In this document: positions 37,601 through 52,600 of the stretch, in pieces
Layout of the letters: each line of letters begins with the position of its first letter
Numbering within the stretch: position 1 is the stretch's first letter
Assembly: GCA_020796225.1 (NCBI GenBank)
Contig: CM036753.1
Coordinates: forward strand, 76,311,865 to 76,375,864
Length of the DNA stretch: 64,000 bases
Direction: 5' to 3'
Origin: Arion vulgaris
Taxonomy: Eukaryota > Mollusca > Gastropoda > Stylommatophora > Arionidae
Made by a program: the position numbers and the translations under genes
The notes under the pieces: model-generated
What the model was told of the DNA's origin: nothing
Databases searched by the model: none
Seen by the model: only the letters and a program-made list of their open reading frames with translations

Positions 37601-40600
37601 GATTTACGGTGTTCGTGGTACCGAACCGAAGGGTTACGATGTCTATGGCAACGAGCAGAAGAGATGAAAGCTCAAGTGCTTCTGGATAGGAAAAAAAAAA
37701 ACTGAATGAAAACCAAAAACTAACAACAAAATGGCAAAATGCATTGAGATAAATTTCGGATCTGATAACAGGACAGTGTGTTTAAGGTAGATCTATCCTC
37801 AGGAAGGCTATAATCGTTAATATAGTTCCCAGCTTAATTTAAACCAGACAGTTACACTTAATAGGGTTTTAAAAATGATCTGATTACAAATTTTTTTCTT
37901 TAATATGCAAATTGACTTCCAATATGCCGCCGTTACTAAAAATAGATACTTTTTCAAACAAGATTACTCAGGAGCCAATTGTTTGAAAGCCTTCATTTTA
38001 GCATACATGTTCGCAACAGTCAGTTGGTTAATGTGAAGTAAAATATTTGAATTTCATAAAGAACTTTTTTAAAATGAATTTAAATGATATACCACTCCCA
38101 AAAGTGGTAAAATTTCCATTGATCAAACTTGCTTAAATTTAAGAAAATATAGCTATTTTTATTGGTTTGAGATTATATTACTTCAGATTAAGCATTGCAT
38201 ATCTAAGAATATATGTGCCAAATTGCAAGTCAATTAGACAAAAATTGTTTGAGATATCATGTTTGAAAGTTTGACAAGAACACAAAAATACAATTGACGG
38301 AAACTTGAAAAACAAAAACTGTCCACTATTTTACTTACCAGAGTGCTACTAATGACCACCTGTTGTGTACATATCTCCTTCTCTGGCTTCTCTGGTATCT
38401 AGGAAGCCTATTCTGATGGCTCTCATTGTTTTTCTTCTTTTCTGTGTTGCTTTTATTCGAATAGTGTCCTTGATTTTACAGCTTTCCACAGAATAGTATC
38501 CACTGGGAAGCCCAAGTTTAGAAAATCTCGTGTTTCTTCCTTTAATATTTGTTGCCACAGAATCTTCGTTTATTTGATCTACCAGACTTCTGTTTGTTAC
38601 CCATTCTACTTTTAATTAAATATGAATATCTAGCTAGTATAATTTACCTTCCAAATAATGAATCAACGTTCGTTTCAAATGACAAAAGCAATGCCTCAAA
38701 AGTTTGAAAAAAATATTTTTACATTCAGAAATGTCCAGTGGTTTCATTTAGTCTCCATGAGAACTTTGGCAGGAATCTAACATTATTAGAGTAGTGTCCC
38801 TTAGTGGATATGTCATCGTTCTTGTTATAAATCAATTTTCATAATTAAATCGCATTTTATGTGAGGGGGGTGGAGTGTAGAAACATAGTAACTAAGTGTA
38901 AACAATGGTTGCTAAGGAAAATTGTGAGGAGGTTGATCACATAAACATGCATGTAATGAAAACACGAAGGCATTTAGACGTTCAAAAACAATTTGAAGTT
39001 GTAGTCAAATGCATGTAGTTTCTAAAAATGCAATAAACTAAAAATGGCAAATGTCATTATTTTTCGTCATTTGGTGAGGATAGATCTACCTTAAGGTAGG
39101 AATGAGAGGTTAGAAAGATGAATAAAACTTCCATCTGTGTGATTCCATCTGTGATACGCCCAGTCTGTTCTTGCCTGCATCACTCCATCACATTGTTATT
39201 CCTGTTACAGTATTTCAATAGATGTCACTTTCCATTTGGCTAATATACACTTTGGATTCTCCGCTTATTGTTCATGTTTGTTGGCATACACGCTCTGATA
39301 TAACGGTTTCGCATTAGGTTGAACGGAACGTGCATCGGCTTAAAGAGGCTCTAATCCCCTACATAAGAAACAAAACAAACACTTGGCTAATATCGACGTC
39401 AGAGAGGTCGCTAGTGTTTACTGATAATGACAGCTTTAAACAACCATACTACAAGTAAATGACTATTATGACTTTCCTATCTCATAATGACTTGCACAGT
39501 CAGATATTCCCACCATGTAACCCTCATGTCAAACAGACATGAAATGTTTTAAAAGACCATTATGGAGGAAGGTACCCGGCAAAGAGGAAAACCACTGAGA
39601 AGATGGATTCATGATTTGAGCATGGCGACAGAAGAGGCGGGATATCTGGCATATGAGAGATAGATTTCGAAGGACTGTTAGAATGACAAAGTTCTGATCA
39701 GGACAAGCTATCGACTGATGACAAACCCTCTCGTCACTTTAACGTGCCTGAATCGTTTCAAAACTACATTGTTTGTTTCCCCACAACGCCCGAGTGGTTA
39801 CTGGGGCCCAAATTTGGGGGTTAAAGAAGAGAACCACTGTTACCTGTCACGAATGTCGTAAGAGTCGACTAAGGAGGTTTAACTGAAATCGGATGCATGT
39901 GTTCTAAACGTGTAGAAGTCTATGCGTTTAGGGCCTACCAAACCAATGTTCAACGTATACACGTCCATGGCAAAGATCAAACATATCACAAAGAGTGATT
40001 AAAATTGGTCGCAAAGAACGAACGCAAAGAGGAAGTTTCCCCACATGGAGAGATCAGACTATTTATTCGGTGATCCATGATCTCACAGTAGGTGAGATCA
40101 AGTTTCTGGTCATATCAGAGACGGTCGATAAAATGTAAATCCCGTGATTACGTTGAACATGTCACAATATAAAATCGATAAGAGTAGGATGAAAAACGAT
40201 GCAAAAAGAGCAAAAGTTGTTAATAACACAAAATTAACGACGTAATAAAAGACCCTCGCCGAAGCTATGGAGTCTGTGCACTGTGGCTGAGATCTTTGTG
40301 TTTAAGAAGGAGATCTAGAACACATGGTTATTCACTAAAGTGCAACTATGATGTTAGTATTAATTAATCAACACACAATAGCGATCTCTATGTACATTTT
40401 GTCTGGTATTTTCTCACAATCCTATCATATCATCACAATACATAGACGAAGGTGGCGGCTCGTGATCATTTTTGTTGATGGGGCTAGACAGAAATTTTCT
40501 GAAAAATCATGGTTTCGGTTAGGTTATATTTTAATGTATAAAATAATAAATAAACGTTACACCTTATTTTTGGTGGGGCCCGGCCCCACTGGCCCTTAAT

Positions 40601-43600
40601 GACGAGCCGCCACTGCATAGACGGTAACAAAGCTACATAGAAATCAACTTCAAATATTTTTAGTTTTTATATCTAATTAAAATTTCATTTCCTTCATTAA
40701 TGTAAAGTTGATTGATTGGACCATCATCATCATTGCACTTCGTTGAGTGCTCCGATCTCGTTCTGACACAGGAAGATCTCAGCTGCAGTGCACGAACTCC
40801 GTAGCACCAGCGTGGATTCCCGATGTAATTTTTTTGAAGATGATGAAGATATTTTTGTAGGAATTTTTGTTTTAAATCTCTTTCTAATGAATTTTGCCAC
40901 GGCAGCGGCTTTCCAGCCTGCTCTTCTCGATTTTGAACTGCCATGGGTTCTTTTACGTGTTCAAATTGAACACGGGACCTACGTTTTATCGTCCGTCACC
41001 GATAGGACTAGGACCTCAATCTCACACTGAGATCAGGGATCTCTGGAAACATATCAAGATGGCTCCACGAGGGAGCGAACCTGGTACCTTTGGTACGGGA
41101 GACGAACACCTAAGCTCTACACCAGAGAGACCCCTGATATAAAGTTGTTACACTATATAAAAGGCGAACTCGAGGGTATATACCGGAACTCTTCGCATGT
41201 GCTAAACCACACAAGAGAAAGATAAGAAAGAAAAAAAGCAGATGAAGTTACTTTTTAATTTTTCAGAAAAGGTTAGAGAAAGTGTTATTTTTACTGACAG
41301 GAATACCCCAGACTTGAATCTATTTATTATTGCGAACAATGTACACACTGAAAAATGTGACTTTCTCTGTGATGCGTGTGGCTTGAATGAAACAATGTTA
41401 AAAATGCTACATGGGGATCTAGCAAGGTTGGGGAGAATTCTTGTTTGCTGAATTAACATTTTAATTGTTTGTTTCTGTATAATTCTGGCTGGCCTTTTAC
41501 AATGTTTTCTCTCTCTTTCTCTCTCTAGTACCGCAAGCAGCATTAGCATGAGTATATGCACTACGTGGTTGAATGGAATGTCTCTGGATTAGAATAACTT
41601 CCTGCTTAAGCTGGAGTTGTTACTGAATGAATGGTAACAATTTCTACAAGAACAAGAAAGAAGAAATTTACCAGGACAGTTAACAAAACAAATATTAATA
41701 CAAACGTTTCTCCAAAACAGCACTGGTTCTTATAATGTCTAGTCGTTATCTAACTTGAAATCAGCAGATTACACGAACGAGGAAACAGCAATTTTAAGGG
41801 GGAAAATAGAAGAGGGGTGAGGTGACAAACATTCTGAAGTCGGCTGATTACTTGTGAAATACCTTTAGCGCTTATTTATTTAGAACTAGAGCGCTAATGA
41901 CGAATATGTCTGCCTAGAAGTCTGGCACGCTATTTCCACTTCCTGACATTTTTTAAATGAATAACAGGCCAGCGGAGCCCCAGTATTATGTGAAAGAATC
42001 TGATAATTTGGTACATGAGCTTATGACAGATTTTACACCTTCATACATCAGGAAACGAAACAAATCGACACATTAGAAAATAAAACACATAGGGACATCA
42101 TGAAACGAAACACATAAGGAAATGAAATACATCAGAAAATGATACACATCGAGTCATCAGGATACGAAACACATCGAGACATTGGGAAACAAAACACATC
42201 CACACATTAGAAAATGAAACACATCCACACATTAGAAAATGAAACACATCCACACATTAGAAAATGAAACACATCCACACATTAGAAAATGAAACACATC
42301 CACACATTAGAAAATGAAACACATCCACACATTAGAAAATGAAACACATCCACACATTAGAAAATGAAACACATCCACACATTAGAAAATGAAACACACC
42401 GAGACATCAAGGAACAAAACACATCGAGACATCAGAAAACGAAACACATCCACACATTAGAAAACGAAACACATCCACACATTAGAAAACGAAACACACC
42501 GAGACATCAAGGAACAAAACACATCGAGACATCAGAAAACGAAACACATCCACACATTAGAAAACGAAACACATCCACACATTAGAAAATGAAACACATC
42601 CACACATTAGAAAATGAAACACATCAACACATTAGAAAATGAAACACATCCACACATTAGAAAATGAAACACACCGAGACATCAAGGAACAAAACACATC
42701 GAGACATCAGAAAACGAAACACATCCACACATTAGAAAACAAACACATCCAACATTAGAAAATGAAACACATCCACACATTAGAAAATGAAACACATCCA
42801 CACATTAGAAAATGAAACACATCCACACATTAGAAAATGAAACACACCGAGACATCAAGGAACAAAACACATCGAGACATCAGAAAACGAAACACATCCA
42901 CACATTAGAAACAAACACATCCACACATTAGAAAATGAAACACATCCACACATTAGAAAATGAAACACATCCACACATTAGAAAATGAAACACATCCACA
43001 CATTAGAAAATGAAACACACCGAGACATCAAGGAACAAAACACATCGAGACATCAGAAAACGAAACACATCCACACATTAGAAAATGAAACACATCCACA
43101 CATTAGAAAATGAAACACATCCACACATTAGAAAACGAAACACATCCAACATTAGAAATGAAACACATCCACACATTAGAAAACGAAACACATCCACACA
43201 TTAGAAACGAAACACATCACACATTGAAAATGAAACACATCCACAATTAGAAATGAAACACATCCACACATTAGAAAATAAACACATCAACATTAGAAAA
43301 GAAACACATCCAACATTAGAAAATGAAACACATCCACACATAGAAAATGAAACACATCCACACATTAGAAAATGAAACACACCGAGACATCAAGGAACAA
43401 AACACATCGAGACATCAGAAAACGAAACACATCCACACATTAGAAAACGAAACACATCCACACATTAGAAAACGAAACACATCGAGACATCAAGGAACAA
43501 AACACATGAGACATCAGAAACAGAAACACATCACACATTAGAAAACGAAACACATCCACACATTAGAAAATGAAACACATCCACACATTAGAAAAAGAAA

Positions 43601-46600
43601 CACATCCACACATTAGAAAATGAAACACATCCACACATTAGAAAATGAAACACACCGAGACATCAAGGAACAAAACACATCGAGACATCAGAAAACGAAA
43701 CACATCCACACATTAGAAAAAGAAACACATCCACACATTAGAAAATGAAACACATCCACACATTAGAAAATGAAACACATCCACACATTAGAAAATGAAA
43801 CACATCCACACATTAGAAAATGAAACACACCGAGACATCAAGGAACAAAACACATCGAGACATCAGAAAACGAAACACATCCACACATTAGAAAACGAAA
43901 CACATCCACACATTAGAAAATGAAACACATCCACACATTAGAAAATGAAACACATCCACACATTAGAAAATGAAACACATCCACACATTAGAAAATGAAA
44001 CACACCGAGACATCAAGGAACAAAACACATCGAGACATCAGAAAACGAAACACATCCACACATTAGAAAATGAAACACATCCACACATTAGAAAATGAAA
44101 CACATCCACACATTAGAAAACGAAACACATCCACACATTAGAAAATGAAACACATCCACACATTAGAAAACGAAACACATCCACACATTAGAAAACGAAA
44201 CACATCCACACATTAGAAAATGAAACACATCCACACATTAGAAAATGAAACACATCCACACATTAGAAAATGAAACACATCCACACATTAGAAAATGAAA
44301 CACATCCACACATTAGAAAATGAAACACATCCACACATTAGAAAATGAAACACATATACACATTAGAAAATGAAACACAACGAGACATCAGGGTACAAAA
44401 CACACTGAGACATCAGGAAACTAACACACCGAGACAACGGGAAGCAAAACACACCGAGACATCAGGAAACAAAACACACCGAGACATCAGGAAACAAAAC
44501 ACACCGAGAGAACGGGAAATAAAACACACCGAGACATCAGGAAACAAAAACACACCGAAACAAAACACACCAAGACATCGGGAAACAAAACATACCGAGA
44601 CATCAGGAAACAAAACACATCGAAACATTGGGAAACAAAACACATCGAACCATCAGGAAACGAAACACATCGAAACATCAGGAAATGAAACACACAGAGA
44701 CATCAGGAAATGAAATACATCGAGACATCAGGAAATGAAACACATTGAGACATCAGGAAATGAAACACATTGAGACATCAAGAAATGAAACACATCAAGA
44801 TATCCGGAAAGAAACACATCGAGATATCAGGAAAGAAACACATCGAGACATCAGGAAACAAAACATACCGAGACATCAGGAAACAAAACACATCGAGACA
44901 TTGGGAAACAAAACACATCGAATCATCAGGAAACGAAACACATCGAAACATCAGGAAATGAAACACACAGAGACATCAGGAAATGAAATACATCGAGACA
45001 TCAGGAAATGAAACACATTGAGACATCAGGAAATGAAACACATCGAGACATCAAGAAATGAAACACATCAAGATATCCGGAAAGAAACACATCGAGATAT
45101 CAGGAAAGAAACACATCGAGATATCAGGAAACGAAACACATTGAGACATCAGGAAACAAAACACATTCGAGACATCAGGAAACATAACACACCGAGACAT
45201 CGGGAAACGAAACACATTGAGACATCAGGAAACGAAACACCTCGAGATATCAGGAAAGAAACACATCGATGCACTAGGAAATGAAACACACTGAGACATC
45301 AGGAAATGAAACACATCACAACATCAGGAAACAAAACACACTTGAAACATTAGGAAACAACGTTTTTTTCTTTCAACGCGACAAGATGAAATTCTTAGTA
45401 AGATGTTTTTCTCTTCAAGACTTGCTCGAGGATCACACTTGGCTTGTTCAGACAATGACAGTGTTAGGACACAGAAAAACATGAGCAGGAAGACTGTGGA
45501 TTATCAATGGATTCATGAAAGCAAATCCTATCTGTTTAGACTTCTGAAGAATGAGTCTCATAGTACAAGTATACTCCTCTCAAAGTGATTTAATTTCTTT
45601 GTAATAGTTTCTCTCTAGGACATCTCATACAGCAAATTTTCCAGTCTGGACAGTCTTTTATTTTAATGCATAGTAATGACCAAGATGAAGTGTTACTATA
45701 AATTCTAAATGTAACAAGAAGAGATCAAATCAGTGAAAGAGTGGAATCCTTGTCTGTACTACAATACAGAAACAGGTCAAATGGTTCGGACATACACATC
45801 AAGGTTACCACAAGACATGTACTACAATATATAAAAAAACAACAGGTAAAATGGTTCGGACATACACATCAAGGTTACCACAAGACATGTACTACAATAT
45901 ATAAAAAACAACAGGTAATGGTTGACATAACATCAAGGTTACACAAGACATACTAAAATATAAAACAACAGGTAATGGTTACATACACAAGTTACCACAA
46001 TGTACTACAATATATTCAGAAACATGTCAAATGGTTCGAACATACACATCAAGGTTACCACAAGACATGTACTACAATATATTCAGAAACAGGTAAAATG
46101 GTTCAGACATACACATCAAGGTTACCACAAGACATGTACTACAATATATAAAAAAACAACAGGTAAAATGGTTCAGACAAGCATCAAGGTTACCACAAGA
46201 CAGTCTCCCACAAAAAGCACTAACACTCAGATACAGCGGAAACAGATCCAGAGGATGACCACGTAAATGGTGTATCAACAGAATATCAGAGGCACTAAAT
46301 TATACCTTGTACAAAGCGCATAAGGAGGCTTGCTCCAGGTACCTCTTTTTCCAACCTGAAGCCGAAAGGCAAATCAGGGATAGAGAATAGATAGATAGAG
46401 TAGATAGTAATGACTACAATTCAACCTGATACTGTTCATATAAGATGGTAAGCCATTTGGTACTGCCTTTTGCAGTCTAAAAATATCACATACTGAATAC
46501 TCATTGTTTGGTACATCTACTCCGCTTCACATGCACAGACACCAAGTTTACTTATATCAGTGTTGGTATATCAAAGTACTTAGAGTTGGTTCTGTACTTC

Positions 46601-49600
46601 AAAAATACTGGGTTTATTATAGTGTCTTCTTTTTGACTGCCATTGTCTTTTGTATCATTAATTTGATGCCCTAAAAGAAAATAGCAGCCTGCTGCCTTGC
46701 GGGTTTTGGCTGGGGACAGCAAAATGCTAACGGAGAGCGAACCCAGTAAATGCTGGTTGAAATCGAACACACCGTCGAAGGTTAAGCACCTGAGCTCCAA
46801 TAGGTACTGAAGGCTGTGCACGTACATACGTTCTTGATGTTTGGCTGCTTATATATCACAATAGATTGATAAAAGCGGCCTAAGAACGATCACGAGAGAG
46901 AGTATCATTAATTTTACCTATTAAATACATACTTCAACCCTTTTATGTATGTCCATAGAAACAGAAAACTGTACAAGTCAATGACTATATTAGCAGCAGG
47001 CATGAGACAAAGTATAACAGTTTACATTTTCAACAATAGTTCTTAAGGGCAAAACAAAAAGCAAACTATAATTTTAAATTGCTCAAACTTATTTGTTTAT
47101 TATTCAACTTAAAAAAAAACACAAAAATCTTACTCTCATAGAATTGGTCACAGCAAAATTGTGTGGTTTAACTGGACAAAAGTCAATACTGGTTATTGCT
47201 CCATATTCCTTAACAGTTGTTGCCGCCTGTGAAAAAAACAAAAATGTACTTCAAATAGTCAATCTCATAAATAATACACCACCATAAATATTGTATATAT
47301 GATACTATCTTTCTCTTGTCTAATCTTGTTTTGCCTCACAGCGACAGGATAAGAAGAGATTTATAGAACTGAATTTTGTGTGTGCATCAAAAACATATTT
47401 TTTCGTTGCCTGTTATCTCTGAGGTTCACCTTTTGCGTGGTTCACCTTTTGCGTGGCCGACCTTTTGCTTTGTAATATTACATATTGTTGAAAAATGAAT
47501 TAATGTATCAGAAACAGATACATTTATCTCTCATACTATTCATATTTTTGTTATAATAAGAAATGATAATAAAGCATGTCAAGAAATTGATCAACATTAT
47601 AAGTCATTTTAACAAGTATGGCATCATCAGCAATTGAGATATCTTGGTTAATGAACTGAATAAACAGGTTGATTGAAAAAATAAAACATTTTAATGAACA
47701 CATCTTGAGTTACAGAAATGAAAATATATCCCGCTGTGCAGAACTAATCATGTTGTATGGATGTGAGACTAGGATCAAGACAGAAAGATCAATTGCAGAC
47801 ACAGGAATGTGGAAACCTCAAGACAATTTCACAAATTGAAAAAAGAAAGGAGGAAGAGAATATTTTAAAAAATCTGAAGTACAGTAATGCTCAAATGGCA
47901 TGTTTATTTTTTCTACCAGTGAAGCAGTTTTGAAATAATTTGCTCAGCGTTTTACTGTCCTAAATTTCACTATTATGGTTATAAGACCATTTCAGCAATC
48001 TTTCAAGGCTAGTTTAGCCTATTTCATTTTGAGTGCTGCTTTCATAAAGGTTGCTTGGGTAAACTTTGGATCGAATTTCTTACTGAAATATTACTTTCAA
48101 TGAGGATTATTTTGCTACAATTATGTGGCAATAATAACAATTTGCAGTTTCTCATATAGTACCATTTGAAAGCACATACAAGTGTTCTAGTATTCTATTG
48201 TGTCTGATTGCACCTTCAACATTTCACTTCGGTGAATAACCATGTGTGCTCCGATCTCTTTCTTACACAGGAAGATCTCAGCTGCAGTGCACGAACTCTG
48301 CAGCACCAGCGAGAGTAATTTTGAAGATGAGGATAACATTGTGTATGAATTTTATTTTTAATCTTTCTAACTAACTTTGTCCGAGCATCGCTATCCAGCC
48401 TGCTCTTATTGATTTTGAACTGACAATGGTCCTTTTAAGTGCTCATATCGTTGTTCCATAGCAAGGAGTAAACTGAGTACATTTGTAGGGCTGACAATTT
48501 TCTGGACTGAAGAGCATGAGTGCTGATCTTGCATATGTTACAAATGACAGAATGGAGATTGGTGATTTCTGCATCATAGTATTCTCCCTGGTGCTTTGAG
48601 CATATGCCAAAGTCTGTTTGGGTATTTTACATACAATACTGGTACTGAGAGATGTATTTTTTTGTTACCATGGAGTGTTTCTGTTTGGAATATCTTCATC
48701 GCTCTCCGGACATGTCCATAGGTGCTCTGATCTCCTTCGCAATATCTCCAACAGCGTCCAGCGACTGACCGTACCAGTTCGATTTTGATTGATGAGCCTA
48801 CTCACGTACCTGTTATGCTGTTATTTTCTTGTTACTCCAATCTTCAAACCCAGCTCCTGTAATCTAGTAGTTCACGTGGATTGGTTTAAATAAAAATCGT
48901 CTTTGCGGCCACACTCCATGAGGGCGTTCAAAATATCAGCTCTAACCATTGGCTGTCCCTCTGATATGGTGGCAGAGCCAGCCAGCCAGCCTGTCTGTTC
49001 TCTCATTGCCAACGACACCCAGTGCCCCGAACGAAGATAAGTGTGATTCTGCAAATTGTTGGCGCTTGTAGTGATTCGGTCCATTGCCTGTGCACCGAAC
49101 CAGTCTCTACCTTGCGGATCATACTCAATGAATCACTCAGAATGCACGCATAAGTGTAGTTTTGTGACTCCAGCCAACGTAAAGCATTAGTCACCTCCAG
49201 TACCTCCATTGTCATGCTGCTTGTTGTCATATGCCATGGAGGGTACACTGCTGAAAGTAGCTGCTGGTGAAAAATTTGAAACAGGACACATCTTGCTTTA
49301 CTTTCAACCCAAGTTAAATATAAGTATTTTTAACTATGTGAAATATCTTCTCTCCTTTCCATTCAAATCTCCCTGTGATGCTGGCATTTCAGCCAAAAGT
49401 GTCAATACACAGAAACTGTATGGATATACATTAAACATATATTGATGTCACTGGAAAGGATTATCATGTACTTGTGGTAAATTCACAAAAGTTGAACAGG
49501 TCACTGGAAAGAGGAAGATGTGTTTTAGATATAACAAATCAAATCTGGATAAAGAAAAATACATTTGGAACTAGCACCATAACTCAAATCTGGAAGAGTC

Positions 49601-52600
49601 ATACTTATCAGCGGCATGTTATGTAAAGTAAAGACCTGGAATGCAATGATCAGATAGCTTTCTTCAGAAGATGAAATGTGAAAATTAATATGCAACCAAG
49701 GAACCACATCCTTCAAAGTCAACGTCACCACAAAGCAGGCTGAAAACTGTTTCCATTGAGACACATGCAACATGGAAATTTACATGTTTAAAACTTGCCC
49801 AAATGGAAAGCATGTGTTCAAGAAACCAGTCTACTTAGGTGAGGGAAACTATACAAAGCCTGAACAGATAGCTTCTGAGCCAGGGAGGACAATTTAATGA
49901 ATGATGAATACAAAAGAAAAGCTGAGACCTGTAAAGTAGCCGGATATATGTCAGTCAAGAAATCGAAACATTGATTGTGAGAACTCTGTGGCACATGTGA
50001 CCTGAGAAATATGATCTTACAACATAAGCCAAAAACTGCTTACACAGTGTTCGCAAGAAAATATGAACACCATCATCAAAAAGAGATGCTAGAAATAGAT
50101 CAGAGATGTCATATGCATAGAGACTAGCTCCTTAATGAAAACTGCACTGAGATGGACATCAAAAAACTGCACTAAGAAGGTAAACAAAAACATGGAAGAT
50201 CCAAAATGAGCTGGAGGAAAGCAGTAGAGCAGGAATTGATCCAGCAATTTAGTTACCCAGTGCAAAAGTAGAACTGGATGCCTTAAAGGCAGAGTTAGGA
50301 GTGTGTTTAATCAGCGAGTCACAGGAACCATCAGTATGCATACTCTTTGATATCTGTTGGGGGAGACTGAGCACCTATAGGTCTGCCTGGAGTGCAAAGA
50401 CGTCAGTTTAGTAACCAATAACAGTAGAGCAGTAACTAAAAGAAATGAATCCCACCTAGAATTCACATAGCAAATACATATGACAGCCAAGAATAGCATG
50501 CTTTTGTTGCTGTCCTAAGTGCATTAGTGGCAAAAGAGACAACAGAATGCCACCAGTACAACATATGAATGTGGCTGAAGTAGATAAAAACACTTACATA
50601 GACAAATGGGTGAAAGATTACCTGGGCAAACAAAGACACAATGCCTACTACCAACTCGGTAGAGAAGAAGAGAAGAACATGTTATCTTTCAGCTACGTAA
50701 AATGAGCACAAAGCGCTGAAGTCCCATCTGTTTAAGAAGCAACTACATGATAGGTACCAGCAGGATGACATGCCACGCTGTTGAAAAAACCCTCTCGGAA
50801 AGAACGGTGAAAGGCTGGAGAGTAAGAAAATGCAGAGATACAGTTGGGAAGGAAACATTAGCAAATGAACAGAGAATAGTCTGGAAGAGTGTACTGTCAG
50901 GGCAAGGGACAGAACTTAGAGAGCTATTAGACAACCTTCGATGCAGATATTTCATATGACTGGTTGAATATATCCTAGTTGTTCATTTATTTTATACAAC
51001 TTCCTAAAACTCAAACCAGATGTTATGTATATACATACATACACAATTCAAATATGCAGCAAATCTCTGGCAAACCAGAAGTCAAATTATGCTGGATGAC
51101 ACCTCAGATAGTATAACTTAAACTTTCATACAGAATAAGTTGTAACTTTAAATGAAACTACAGAAGACATATTCTGTAGACCATTAGTTTGAGGTTATGA
51201 ATATAGGAAGGAAACATAATACACTAAACATCAACGGCAGTACAATAGAGCAAGTACAGGAATTCAAGTACCTAGGAAGCATATTTACAGAGGATGGAAG
51301 ACTCGACAGAGAGATAGAAACTAGAGTCCAGAAAGCAAATGCAATAACCTACCAACTAGCTCCACTACTTAGACATCCAAACATCTCACTGACAGCTAAA
51401 CAACAGTTGATCAATAGCATCTTCATACCCGAGTAGACGAGACAGAGAGAGAACATTTTGGATAGCCTGACTTCATGGCGCAATAGAGCGTCAACATCTG
51501 AATTGAATCTTATTGATAGCAAACACCAAAAATAGAGATTTATGGAGATCCATGATACCAATGCAAAACATGAACAATGAATAAGAAAATACACAGAAAA
51601 CAGCAACATGCAAAATGAGATGTCTCCGCAAAGTCACCAACAACACAAGAATCGACAGAGTAACAAATACCAGCATCAGAGAAAAGGTTGGAATAAGACC
51701 ATGCTTGAATTATATAGCGAAACAGAGAATGAAGTGGTTTGGCCACTTAGTAAGAATGCGAACTGACCAAACTGCCTATGAAGCTTTCCACACCAGAATA
51801 TCAGGAAGGAAAGAGGAAGACCGAGGAAAAGGCAGATAGATAACGTAGTTGAATTCTGCCAGGGGACTAAGAAAACCATCACACAAGTCACCAGAGAAGC
51901 GCAAGACAAATATATAAAAACCACAACACTAGGTTAACAACCTGGTAACAGTGTGTTGACAAAAGAAGGAGAAAGAAAAAACACACTTTACCAACCAAGT
52001 ATATTGTCGAACGGGACTAATAAATAAGGGTTGTCCAGGGAGTCAGCAAATTTAACATGTAAAACAAATTGTAAAAAAAAACCTATCACTGCAAAGAGAA
52101 CTGATACGCATTGGTGCAAGCTTTGCAAATTGAAGCTAACTGCAGCGGCAACCTTGTAACTGTTTGTAGTGAATTTCAAACTAAAACTACAGAATGAGGA
52201 TTACCAACAACAGAATGTATAAGTCACACATTTCTTCACAGGACTGCTTTTGACAGCTTCTCAAGAATAGATATGAACTAAAATTTCTAGCTAAAATGCT
52301 AATTTGTTTGAGAATATATATCAGCAAGCAAAATGGAATAATCAGAATCTCATAAGAATCAAAACAAAATAGGTGGTGTTTGCCAAGTAATAATCCTTCA
52401 TACACAATACAGCATGGAGTGTTTTTCAACGTTTTTATATATTGGGGCGCAAATGTTTTGCGAAAAAAATAAACATTATTAGTTACTAGCGGATTGGCCT
52501 GACTTAGTGACTATAATAAATTTATAATAAAGTACTTAACTTAAAAACACTGCCTGCTGCTTCAAATGGTAAGCAAACCATGACGCTCCTACAACATAAA

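Noticed and set aside
41202..41561. 119-codon minus-strand frame
   Set aside because: No domain, includes a translated microsatellite (ERERERK), no splice or promoter context.
44345..45284. Arg/His/Lys-rich plus frames and Cys/Phe-rich minus frames resembling repetitive proteins
   Set aside because: Translations of satellite units with no start context, domain or splice evidence.
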